A stretch of DNA of 64,000 nt from Rhodospira trueperi. GTDB lineage: Bacteria > Pseudomonadota > Alphaproteobacteria > Rhodospirillales > Rhodospirillaceae. Positions 7,868 to 15,352 of the stretch are shown piece after piece. A program made the translations under genes and the position numbers. The notes under the pieces were generated by a model. The model saw only the letters and a program-made list of their open reading frames with translations. It was not told where the DNA came from and made no database searches. Location of the stretch: contig NZ_FNAP01000014.1 in NCBI RefSeq assembly GCF_900101965.1, positions 50,600 through 114,599 of the forward strand, written 5' to 3'. Position 1 is the first letter of the stretch, and every line of letters begins with the position of its first letter.

Positions 7868-8622
7868 GTCACGATCACACCGCGACGTCCCAGGCCGGCG
7901 GCTGCGCCGGTGACGGCCGGCCCGAGGCCGCGTCCCACGCCCCGCATCCCGGAGCCGCGCCGCACGGCCCGCCGGCGGGGCCCCCACCGTACCATGAGCC
8001 GTGGCACCTCGGGCCGCACGGGGTTCCGCACGGCGCCCCCCAGGGTGCGCCGCCGTATGGCGCCCCCCAAGGTGCGCCGCCGTATGGCGCCCCCCAAGGT
8101 GCGCCGCCGTATGGCGCCCCGTATGGAGCGCCTTACGGTGCGCCCCACGGCATGCCCTACGGTGCGCCGGCCTACGGACACGGCCCCGCCCCCGGGTACC
8201 CGGCGGCGGCGCCCGGACCCTACGGTGGCCCGACCATGGGTTGGCCCGCGCAGGGTCCCTGGGGCGCGCCCCAGGCGGGCTGGAGCGGCGGTCCGCACGG
8301 CGGTGGAACGGACCACGGTGCTGGCACTGCTGGATCGCCCGGCCAGGGTCCGGCCTCGTTCAACTGGACCAGCGGCTGGCTGGACTTCCGCAACGAGGCC
8401 TACCTGAAGGGTCTGTTGGTCGGCGCCCTTGGGGCCGTGTTGATGTCCAACGACGACGTGCAGAAGAAGGCTATGCAGTCGGTCGCCGGTCTTTGGACCC
8501 TGCTTCAGGGCGGAGTGGAGGAGTTGAAGGAGCGGTTTGCCGACGTGGAGGCGGAAATGAGCGCCGCCAGCCGGGCCCCGGCAGCCCCGGACGATATGCC
8601 CGCGACGAACCGGGAGGACTAG
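7864..8622 (+). CDS. Proline/glycine-rich tandem-repeat protein with amphipathic C-terminus
   Basis: The 252-residue protein has an N-terminus rich in His, Pro and Gly (about 1-55). Three exact GAPQGAPPY repeats follow (residues 57-83), then GAPY/GAPH units and a low-complexity Pro/Gly/Trp region to about 165. The last ~80 residues form a folded part: WTSGWLDFRNEAYLKGLLVGALGAVLM, a membrane-type helix, then a charged helix EELKERFADVEAEM. This resembles YtxH-like anchors. Proline-rich, His-rich tails of this kind suit scaffolding or metal buffering at a membrane surface. It is coupled to the MamC-like gene. Its TAG stop is the first part of a 107-bp dispersed repeat. Confidence 0.75.
   Translation: MSHDHTATSQAGGCAGDGRPEAASHAPHPGAAPHGPPAGPPPYHEPWHLGPHGVPHGAPQGAPPYGAPQGAPPYGAPQGAPPYGAPYGAPYGAPHGMPYGAPAYGHGPAPGYPAAAPGPYGGPTMGWPAQGPWGAPQAGWSGGPHGGGTDHGAGTAGSPGQGPASFNWTSGWLDFRNEAYLKGLLVGALGAVLMSNDDVQKKAMQSVAGLWTLLQGGVEELKERFADVEAEMSAASRAPAAPDDMPATNRED
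8032..8112 (+). repeat. Three 27-bp tandem repeats (GAPQGAPPY)
   Basis: Copies are at 8032-8058, 8059-8085 and 8086-8112. Copies 2 and 3 are identical and copy 1 differs at one base. About five degenerate 12-bp units (GAPY/GAPH) follow to 8172. The repeat is in frame and inside the proline-rich gene. Confidence 0.9.
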
Positions 8623-8725
8623 AGCATATCCCGGGCGCTCCGGACCGGGTCGCGACGGCGATTTGCTTGAATATCAAAAGGTTCGGGCGCGTTGGGTGAG
8701 GCAGACCTCACGCAACGCGCCCTGG
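8619..8725 (+). repeat. Copy of the 107-bp dispersed repeat
   Basis: It begins CTAGAGCATATCCCGGGCGC and aligns without gaps over 107 bp with the copy at 21064-21170. Its second half is a strong hairpin: GCGTTG-G-GTGAGG / CCTCAC-G-CAACGC at 8689-8718 with a CAGA loop. The TAG at 8620-8622 is the stop codon of the proline-rich gene. The hairpin may end or attenuate transcription before the ATPase gene. Confidence 0.85.
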
Positions 8726-8774
8726 CGCGGTCCCGGCGCCGCCGGGGCGCCAGCGCACACCCCAGAGCTCACCC

Positions 8775-10859
8775 ATGGTCCAACTGGTTCACGCAAGCCC
8801 GGGCCGGTCGCGTTTTCGCGTGCCGCTGCTCGGCGACCGCACGCTGGATCCGCACTACGTGCGCGGCTATGTCGAGGCCGTGCCTGGGGTCACGCGCGCC
8901 CGCCTCAACCAAGTCGCCCGGTCGGTGGTGGTGGAGCACGCGCAGACGCCCGAGGTCCGCGACCGCGTGGCGGCCGCGCTCGACGGGCTCGCGGAGTCGC
9001 GCCCGCCCCGGCGGGTCTCGACGGGACGGGACCGAACCAACGGCGCCGATCCGCTGCCGCTGGTGGCGGGCGTCGCCACCCTTGTCCTCGTGCCTCTGCT
9101 GCCGCCGCCGGTTCGGGCGTTCGTCACCTGGGCGCATATCAGCGGGACGATCCGGGAGGGTGTGGGCGCGCTCTTCACCCGGGGGATCACGGTCGAGGCC
9201 CTGGACGCCACCGCCGTCACCCTGACCGCGTTGCGACGGGACTGGATGGCCACCAACGTCACCCAGACGCTGCTGTCGCTGGCGACCTTCGTCGAGGGCA
9301 CCACCCGGCGAGCCGCCGATGATCTGCTCGCCCACCTGATGCGCCCCGACCTGGGTGAGGTGTGGATTGAGGACACCGACGGCCGGCGCCACCGCGTGCC
9401 GGCCGACTCCCTCAGCGAGGGGGACCGGGTGGTGGTGGCGGCCGGAGAGACAATCCCGGTCGACGGGACCGTCGCCGCCGGTCTGGCCTCGGTCAACCAG
9501 GCCGCTGTCACGGGGGAGAGTCTGCCCAAGCCCAAGGAACCCGGCGATGCGGTGATTTCCGGCTCGGTGGTCGAGGATGGCCGCCTGACCATCACGGCCG
9601 AGCGCATCGGCGCGGCGACGACCATGGCCCGCATCGCCAGTTTCCTGCGCACCGCGCTGGAGGACGACCGGGGTATTCTCTCCAAGGCCGCCGAACTGGC
9701 CGACCGGCGCGTCGCCATCACCCTGGCGGCGGGGCTGGTCGTGCTGGCGTTGACGCGGGACGCGCGCCGCCTGGAAGCCCTGTTCCTGGTGGACTTCTCT
9801 TGCGCCGTCAAGCTGGGCACTTCGGTCGCCATCAAGACCGCCATGGGCCGCGCGGCGCGGCGCGGCGTGCTGATCAAGGGCGGCGCCGCGCTGGAGGGGC
9901 TGGCGGCGGCGGACACGGTGGTGTTCGACAAGACCGGCACGCTGACTCACAACAGCCTGGACGTCGCCTCCATCACCTGCCTGGGGTCGCAGTGCCGGGG
10001 CGAGGACGACCTGCTCGCCTTGGTGGCGTCGGTCACCGAACACTCCACTCATCCCGTGGCCGGCGCCGTGGTGGATCTGGCCCGGGAACGGCACTTGGCC
10101 CACATCGACCACGAGGCGGTCGAATTCTTCATTGGCCACGGCCTGTCCACCATGGTCGGCGGCCGCTCCGTCCGAATCGGCAGCCGGCACTATCTGGAAG
10201 AACACGAGGGCATCGACTTTGCCCCATTCGAGGACGCCTTGGCCGACCTGACGGCGGACGGGGCGTCCCTGCTGTACATCGGAGCCGACGGCGTGCCGCA
10301 TGGGGTGATCGCCATGCGCGACCGCGTGCGGGCGGACGCCGGTGAAGTGGTCGAGGCCCTGCGCGCGGCCGGGATCGAACGGCTGGTGCTGATCACGGGC
10401 GACCCCGGCCCGGCGGGGCCGGACCTGGGGGCGCATCTGGGCCTGGATCATGTCCACGCCGGCATCGCGCCCGAGGACAAGGCGCACATTATCGCCGACC
10501 TTCAGCAAGAGGGGCGCCGCGTGGCCTTCGTCGGTGACGGGGTGAACGACGCCCCGGCGCTGATGGCCGCCGATGTCGGCATCGCCATGCCCCGGGGCGC
10601 CGACATCGCCCGGGCCACGGCCGATGTCGTGCTGACGGAAGACGACCTGGATGGCGTCGCCCGCACCCGAATGCTGGCGACGGAGACCCTGCGGCGCATC
10701 GACCGGACGTTCCAGGCGTCCGCCGTGGTCAACACAGGGGTGTTGATCGGCGCCGCGCTGGGCCGCCTGCCGCCCACGCCCACCGCCTTGCTGCACAACG
10801 GCACCACCATTGGCGTGCTGATCGCGGCCACTCTGTGGGGACGGGACGACCGCGCTTGA
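8775..10859 (+). CDS. fezB: P1B-type heavy-metal ATPase, FezB-like (P1B-6 group)
   Basis: The 694-residue P-type ATPase has an N-terminal HMA2-like domain (about 1-75, no CxxC). TGES (246-249) is in the actuator domain and DKTGT (385-389) carries the phosphorylated Asp. HP at 426-427 lies in the nucleotide domain and GDGVNDAP at 587-594. The metal-site helix before phosphorylation reads VDFSCAVKLGTSVAIK. It has SCA in place of the CPC of Cu/Zn pumps, the unusual type linked to P1B-6 ATPases such as FezB of ferrosomes. Membrane segments are at about 92-135, 140-175, 313-360 and 660-690. By analogy it would load iron into a lipid-bounded compartment. It lies 152 bp after the proline-rich gene, with a repeat hairpin between. 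Confidence 0.78.
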   Translation: MVQLVHASPGRSRFRVPLLGDRTLDPHYVRGYVEAVPGVTRARLNQVARSVVVEHAQTPEVRDRVAAALDGLAESRPPRRVSTGRDRTNGADPLPLVAGVATLVLVPLLPPPVRAFVTWAHISGTIREGVGALFTRGITVEALDATAVTLTALRRDWMATNVTQTLLSLATFVEGTTRRAADDLLAHLMRPDLGEVWIEDTDGRRHRVPADSLSEGDRVVVAAGETIPVDGTVAAGLASVNQAAVTGESLPKPKEPGDAVISGSVVEDGRLTITAERIGAATTMARIASFLRTALEDDRGILSKAAELADRRVAITLAAGLVVLALTRDARRLEALFLVDFSCAVKLGTSVAIKTAMGRAARRGVLIKGGAALEGLAAADTVVFDKTGTLTHNSLDVASITCLGSQCRGEDDLLALVASVTEHSTHPVAGAVVDLARERHLAHIDHEAVEFFIGHGLSTMVGGRSVRIGSRHYLEEHEGIDFAPFEDALADLTADGASLLYIGADGVPHGVIAMRDRVRADAGEVVEALRAAGIERLVLITGDPGPAGPDLGAHLGLDHVHAGIAPEDKAHIIADLQQEGRRVAFVGDGVNDAPALMAADVGIAMPRGADIARATADVVLTEDDLDGVARTRMLATETLRRIDRTFQASAVVNTGVLIGAALGRLPPTPTALLHNGTTIGVLIAATLWGRDDRA

Positions 10860-11001
10860 CCCTGCGGCTCGGCCGCCAACAGCATCAACTGAACAAACGG
10901 GTCATTGAGGGTGATAGTGCGGACTCTGACCGACTGGCCTGCGGCGTTGCGAATGGCTATCATCCGCGATGATTAACCCCATTCGCCGAAAGGGCTTCGC
11001 C

Positions 11002-11436
11002 ATGCCGTACGTCCACGCCGTTCCCGGGCGCCTGCGCCTGAAGACCCGGGCCCTGTCTGCCGAAACCCGCGCCACCCGGGCCGCCTGCCATGCCTTGCGG
11101 GCCATCCTCGGCGTCGAGGATGTGGCCCACAAGCCCCGGGCGGCGAGCCTGATCGTGCTGTTCGATCCCTCCCTCGTGTCCGCCGACGCGTTGATCGCCT
11201 TGGTGAGGGACCATGGCCTGGTGCCGGACGACACCACCGCCCCCGTTCCCGCCCCGCGCGCGTCGGTGTCCGGTGGGCCGGGTGGCGGAGCGCTGTCCTC
11301 CGCGGCGACCGGCGCCCTGGCCACGCAGGCGCTGGGCGTGCTCGGCGGCGCCATCGGCAAGGCGGTCTTCGGCGCCGTCCTCAAGACCGGTGTGGAGCGC
11401 GGCGTCTCCAGCCTGGTGACGGCCGCGATCCGCTGA
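11002..11436 (+). CDS. HMA2-like protein with Gly/Ala-rich C-terminus
   Basis: The 144-residue protein starts MPYVHAVPGRLRLKTR, again the H-x-VPGRLRL signature of HMA2-type domains without a CxxC. An Ala/Pro linker follows from about residue 75. A Gly/Ala-rich, weakly hydrophobic C-terminal segment (GALATQALGVLGGAIGKAVFGAVLKTG) follows, likely membrane-associated. ATG 11002 was preferred because AAAGGG lies 7 nt upstream and the conserved domain begins there; ATG 10969 is an in-frame alternative. It follows the ATPase gene by 140 bp in the same direction and probably closes the operon. Same-family genes flank fezB in ferrosome loci. Function inferred. Confidence 0.7.
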   Translation: MPYVHAVPGRLRLKTRALSAETRATRAACHALRAILGVEDVAHKPRAASLIVLFDPSLVSADALIALVRDHGLVPDDTTAPVPAPRASVSGGPGGGALSSAATGALATQALGVLGGAIGKAVFGAVLKTGVERGVSSLVTAAIR

Positions 11437-11569
11437 GCCGAATGCCGCCGACTCCGCGCCGACCTTGGCAGGCTCCCGGACTCGGCGGCGGCGCTGGCAA
11501 TGATCAGGCGTATCCTGTCCATCGGGCAAGACAGATGATGAGGTCGCGCGGCGGCTGTGAGATATCGAT

Positions 11570-11596
11570 CGACGAATGAAATCACTTCATTCGTCG
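11570..11596. terminator. Perfect 11-bp hairpin downstream of ferrosome-like operon
   Basis: CGACGAATGAA (11570-11580) and TTCATTCGTCG (11586-11596) pair exactly across ATCAC. It lies 134 bp after the last gene of the operon. No U-run follows, so it may act with Rho or protect the 3' end rather than be an intrinsic terminator. Confidence 0.5.
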
Positions 11597-12018
11597 GTCG
11601 GTGTCGCCGCCTCGCCCAGGCGCGGGAAGAGCTGGCGGCGTGGCGCGACGATAACACCGATGTCTGCCCGCATTGAGCGCTCGGCTGGCACACGCCAGCG
11701 GAAGCCAGCGCAGACGCGCGCCCTGAAGATATGATGGACAAGCCCGCCAGCTTGCCCACAAACCCACAGGGCCATCAACCGGGACAGACCACGGTTGAAG
11801 CCGGTTGTGAACCGGGGTAGCCTAAAACGAATGACGTGGCGCGCCCCCGTCTCGATTGTGTCGGCGTCATCCTGAAACGGGTGAACGCGGTTGAATCGAG
11901 AGAGGTTTCGTCCCGTGAAGCCGGCCTCGGCCCCAGGCGCCGATGAGTCCGGAAGAAGCGCGGTCTGTGGTCGAGGAGCGTTGACGCCCCGATCACGCAT
12001 AAACAGGGAGCGTTCGTC
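11597..12018. other. Intergenic region without a supported gene
   Basis: About 420 bp. Open frames here have no ribosome-binding site and no recognisable sequence. A possible promoter for the downstream secreted protein lies somewhere in this stretch, but I cannot place it. Confidence 0.4.
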
Positions 12019-12396
12019 ATGAGACAGGTATGGCGCATTGGCATTGCTGTCAGTGTCATGCTGGCTTCGGTGACGCCATCCAACGCGACCGAACAGGATT
12101 ACACGGTCCAGGAGTTTCTATTCAACTATCAGATGTACGGACATCAAGAGGGGAGTTTTCTTAACAGCTATTTCTACGGTATCACTGAGGGGATTTCATG
12201 GAGCGCCGCAGTGGCGCATAGTGATTTCGAGGTTGATATATATTGTCCGCCGGATCATCTTGCCGGCACGAACCAGTTTTATTTCGATATCTTGAGAAAT
12301 TACGTACAGGCAAACCCCGAAAACAAAGTCCAGCCCGCCTCGACATTGCCTGTCGTCATGGTGAGGGCTTTGCAAGCCTATTACCCCTGCTACTGA
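12019..12396 (+). CDS. Rap1a/Tai-family-like immunity protein, secreted
   Basis: The 125-residue protein starts at ATG 12019 with AGGGAGCG upstream. A signal peptide (about 1-24, hydrophobic IGIAVSVMLASV, cleavage after SNA) precedes a short alpha-helical domain. The domain has the paired cysteines and spacing of Rap1a/Tai proteins: YGITEGISWS, then IYCPPDHLAGTNQ, ILRNYVQANPENKVQPAS, VVMVRALQAYYPC. Rap1a proteins are periplasmic immunity factors against type VI amidase effectors. No T6SS or amidase gene is in the window. Locally lower GC than the neighbours suggests transfer. It could instead be a general stress-related member of the family. Confidence 0.68.
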   Translation: MRQVWRIGIAVSVMLASVTPSNATEQDYTVQEFLFNYQMYGHQEGSFLNSYFYGITEGISWSAAVAHSDFEVDIYCPPDHLAGTNQFYFDILRNYVQANPENKVQPASTLPVVMVRALQAYYPCY

Positions 12397-12430
12397 GATC
12401 GCGCGACGACAAGGTTGATCGTCCACGGAA

Positions 12431-12473
12431 AATCCCGAGCGATCTGGAACGGATCGCTCGGGATTCGCTCTAG
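12431..12473 (-). repeat. Partial, symmetric copy of the dispersed repeat acting as a 3' hairpin
   Basis: AATCCCGAGCGATC (12431-12444) and GATCGCTCGGGATT (12452-12465) form a perfect 14-bp stem, loop TGGAACG. The CTAG end is at 12470-12473 and gives the TAG stop of the EamA gene on the minus strand. It separates two convergent genes, so it may serve as a bidirectional terminator. Confidence 0.75.
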
Positions 12474-13456
12474 GATGGGCGCGGTTCGTCACCGGCGCGC
12501 CGTCCGGTGTCCTGGTCCGGCGCGGCGTCCGGGTCCGGTCCCGGGGCGTCGCCGCCGTGCGGAATCGCCCGCCGTCCCAGCCGGGTTTCGCGATACACGA
12601 TGTACAGCGCCGAGGCGACGATCACCACCGCGCCCGTCAGGGTCCAGCCGTCCGGGATCTCGGCGAAGACCAGCACGCCGATCAGGGTCGCCCACAGAAT
12701 CTGGGAGTAGTCGAGCGGCGTGACCAGCGAGGCCTCGCCCTCGCGGTACGCCCGCACGGCCAGATACTGCCCGCCGCTGGCGGCGGCGCCGATCAGCACC
12801 ACCAGGACCCAGGTTCCCGGCTCGGGCCAGCGCCAGACCAGCGCCGCTGGCACCGCCGAGGTGATGACCGCCCCGATGGCGAACCACATCAGGATCGTCA
12901 GGGGTCGTTCGGTGGCCGACAGGACCTTGACCATGGTCAGGGCGCCGGCGATCAGCGCCGCCGAGGCCAGCGCGGCGAGCGCGTTCAGGTCCAGGGCCGC
13001 CGGGTCGGGACGCATCACGATCAGCACCCCGATGAACCCGGCCAGCGTGGCCAGCCCGCGCCGCCAGCGCACCACCTCGCCCAGAACCAGCACGGCCAGC
13101 ACGATCATGAACAGCGGCCGCGCGTAGGTGATGGAGATTGCCGCCGCGAGGGGCATGTGGGTGATGGCGTGGAACAGGCAGAACATGGCCATGATGCCGA
13201 TACTGACCCGAATCGCATGCAGGCCCGGGCGCGCCGTGCGCAGGATGCCCAGGCCCTCGCGGCGGATGAACGGCAACAGCACCAGCAGCCCGAACAGGCA
13301 GCGGAAAAAGACCACTTGAAAAGTATGGAGTTCGTCGCCGACGTATTTGATGAGCCCCCCCATGGTGGAGAACACCACGGCGCTCATCAGCATGAACAGA
13401 ATGCCACGGACGTTGCCGGACAACGCCCGCCAGCGCGTGGCGGCGGCCGGACCCAT
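12470..13456 (-). CDS. EamA/DMT-family transporter
   Basis: The 328-residue inner-membrane protein has about ten hydrophobic helices in two EamA halves (roughly 15-145 and 160-290). Typical motifs are FSTMGGLIKYVGDELHTFQVVFFRCLFG in the first half and LDYSQILWATLIGVLVFAEIPD near the second. EamA proteins export small metabolites or take up nucleotides and amino acids; the substrate cannot be told. The tail (about 300-328) is a Pro/Asp-rich cytosolic stretch. ATG 13456 has GAGGGAG upstream and was chosen over a longer frame with no membrane content. Its TAG stop belongs to a dispersed repeat. Confidence 0.85.
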   Translation of the reverse strand: MGPAAATRWRALSGNVRGILFMLMSAVVFSTMGGLIKYVGDELHTFQVVFFRCLFGLLVLLPFIRREGLGILRTARPGLHAIRVSIGIMAMFCLFHAITHMPLAAAISITYARPLFMIVLAVLVLGEVVRWRRGLATLAGFIGVLIVMRPDPAALDLNALAALASAALIAGALTMVKVLSATERPLTILMWFAIGAVITSAVPAALVWRWPEPGTWVLVVLIGAAASGGQYLAVRAYREGEASLVTPLDYSQILWATLIGVLVFAEIPDGWTLTGAVVIVASALYIVYRETRLGRRAIPHGGDAPGPDPDAAPDQDTGRRAGDEPRPS

Positions 13457-13575
13457 GCGAACTCCCTCTTTCAAACGGGAAGGGTCGAGACTATCGCGAC
13501 CGCGCGCCGTATGACGATGGAAATCGGTGGGCGGCGGGCAGGGCCGCCATGCGCGGGACGCATGACGGTTTCGTT

Positions 13576-14466
13576 CTATCCCCCCACGGGGCGGCCGGCG
13601 GCCGGCCGACGCGGGTCCACCTTGCGCCACAGCCGGGGCAGGCCGTGAATGTCCTCACCCGAGAACAGGTAGGGGCGAAACTCCAGCACGAAGCCGAGCT
13701 GGCTCAAGGCGCGGTCCAGCTCCTGGTCGAACGCGGCATCCGCGTCGTCGCGGATGTACAGCCCGCCGCCGGTCGCCAGACAGCGATGGAACAGCGGCAG
13801 CATGTGCCGCAACAGCCGCTCCGACAGGTGCGGCAGCACGTCCACGCACATGATGAGGTCGAAGAACCCGGGCGGCAGAAGGTCGAAGCGCCATGTCGGC
13901 AGGTGGTACAGCCCGGCTTGCTCCCCCAGGCTGAAGGCGCGCGGCGCCGCCACGTAATCGCTGACCGGCAGCACGTTGGCGCGGCGGAAGTACTCGGCCT
14001 GGGCGATATAGGCCGCTTCGTCCGACTCCATGGCGGTGTAGACCAGTCCCGGCACCTCCTGGCACCAGATGTTGAGCTGGCGACCGCACCCGGGGTGGAA
14101 GTCCAGCAGCCGCCGGGTCTGCCAGCGCGGCGGGCGCGGGTACAGATCCTGGAAGCGGTAGTCCTCGGCGTTGCGGATGTCCATCGCCAGCGGTCCCCCG
14201 GGGACCGCGTCGATCAGGCTGTCGCGGCCCAGGCTCTCCAGCACCAGACGGGTCACCGCGTGGCTTTGCGCGGCGCGGGCCGGGTCGGCGCTGGCGTACA
14301 GCGGGGCCGGCGTGCGGGCGGGATCGATCAGACGCGCGATCAACTCCGACGCGTCAGGCTCCTCGCCGTCCGGCGGGTCGTCGGACGGCGCGATCCAGGG
14401 CGCGATGCCGGGCGGCAGGGCGCGCAGGTCTGTCTTGCGGCGGTCGCGGAATAGATCGGGCGTCAT
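13576..14466 (-). CDS. Class I SAM-dependent methyltransferase-like protein
   Basis: The 296-residue cytosolic protein starts at ATG 14466. The Rossmann core is visible. A modified motif I, LLDFHPGCGRQLNIW, replaces the usual DxGxGxG with DFHPGCG. The acidic strand-2 region is YTAMESDEAAY. Motif IV/post-motif region FDLIMCVDVLPHLSERLLRHML is followed by LFHRCLATGGGLYIRDD. These fit methyltransferases related to putative sugar O-methyltransferases. Substrate unknown. The N-terminal ~100 residues are a charged, Pro-rich extension. It lies between EamA and the metalloprotease-like gene, all on the minus strand with gaps of about 90-120 bp. Confidence 0.65.
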   Translation of the reverse strand: MTPDLFRDRRKTDLRALPPGIAPWIAPSDDPPDGEEPDASELIARLIDPARTPAPLYASADPARAAQSHAVTRLVLESLGRDSLIDAVPGGPLAMDIRNAEDYRFQDLYPRPPRWQTRRLLDFHPGCGRQLNIWCQEVPGLVYTAMESDEAAYIAQAEYFRRANVLPVSDYVAAPRAFSLGEQAGLYHLPTWRFDLLPPGFFDLIMCVDVLPHLSERLLRHMLPLFHRCLATGGGLYIRDDADAAFDQELDRALSQLGFVLEFRPYLFSGEDIHGLPRLWRKVDPRRPAAGRPVGG

Positions 14467-14559
14467 GGCGGCGGTCGTGGGTGGACGGGACAAGGGGGCG
14501 CGGCGTCCCTTCCGACTATCCCATCCGGCGCGCCTTGGCAAACGCCGCACGCGATCCGG

Positions 14560-15258
14560 TCACCAACTCGGGCACTTGGCCTGCTCGCGACGGTAGTTCT
14601 CGGGCGTGTCGAGGGCGCTGTTGCGCCGTTTGCGCTCGGCCTCCATGTCGGCGAGCAGGTCGGCAACGCCCCGGTTGAGGATCTCCGTATGCACCTCTCT
14701 CGCGGCGGCCTCGGTGCGGACCACCTGTGGGTTGATGCCGCGCACGAGGCGTTGAAGCCGCTCTCGAACACGCGGCGCATAGTCCCTTTGCGTAAAATAG
14801 TAGACGCCGACATGCATCTTTTCGTGTTCGTAGATGTTGTCGTAGTTGCACGACCCCTTCGGATACTCCCTGGCGACATAGACGACGGTGTCGACCTGAT
14901 TCATGTGCGCCTCCACGGAGCGCAGATACACGCAAACCATTCCGTCTCGACGGTGGAACAGTTCGATTCGCGTGCGGAAACCGAATGCGGCGTTGGTCAC
15001 GGTCAGCCCGACCGCGCCTCCGCCCACCGGCATGGTCGGCTGGCTCTGAGAGTCCTGAAACATGGTGTGGATCTGGGCGCGGCTGCGCGTGTGATCGAGC
15101 CGCGCCGGATCGAAACGCGTGTTCAGGGTGATCTGGACCGGCGCGTCCCGTCCAGGACACGAGCCGTCGGCCAGGGCGGGCGACGTCATCACAACCGCCG
15201 ACACCAGAAGCATGATCGTGGCCATCCCGGGAACGGTGTTGTGGAACACAGGCGTCAT
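14560..15258 (-). CDS. Putative secreted zinc metalloprotease-like protein (HEKMH)
   Basis: The 232-residue protein has a signal peptide (about 1-30, hydrophobic MATIMLLVSAVVM, cleavage after ALA). The centre reads NYDNIYEHEKMHVGVYYF. H145-E146-x-x-H149 matches the HExxH zinc-binding motif of gluzincin/metzincin proteases and of DUF922-type predicted proteases. Four cysteines (SCPG, VCVY, SCNY and AKCPSW) may form disulfides in the periplasm. A helical C-terminal third follows (REVHTEILNRGVADLLADMEAERKRR). ATG 15258 fits the signal peptide. I do not recognise a named family beyond this. Monocistronic or part of a leftward run with the methyltransferase. Confidence 0.6.
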   Translation of the reverse strand: MTPVFHNTVPGMATIMLLVSAVVMTSPALADGSCPGRDAPVQITLNTRFDPARLDHTRSRAQIHTMFQDSQSQPTMPVGGGAVGLTVTNAAFGFRTRIELFHRRDGMVCVYLRSVEAHMNQVDTVVYVAREYPKGSCNYDNIYEHEKMHVGVYYFTQRDYAPRVRERLQRLVRGINPQVVRTEAAAREVHTEILNRGVADLLADMEAERKRRNSALDTPENYRREQAKCPSW

Positions 15259-15352
15259 GGGTCTCTCTTGCGCTGATCGAGCCGTCCCGGGATGATGCCA
15301 CATCCTGAGGCCCGACTCCGTGATCCTGATCGCAAATACGAACGGAAATCCC

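Noticed and set aside
8769..10796. A 675-residue open frame antisense to the P1B ATPase gene.
   Set aside because: It mirrors the ATPase gene on the other strand and is a by-product of its high GC third positions. The product is Gly/Arg/His-rich with no motifs and no ribosome site.
11587..12000. A 137-residue minus-strand open frame before the Rap1a-like gene.
   Set aside because: No ribosome site and no domain. It begins next to the hairpin and is probably chance.
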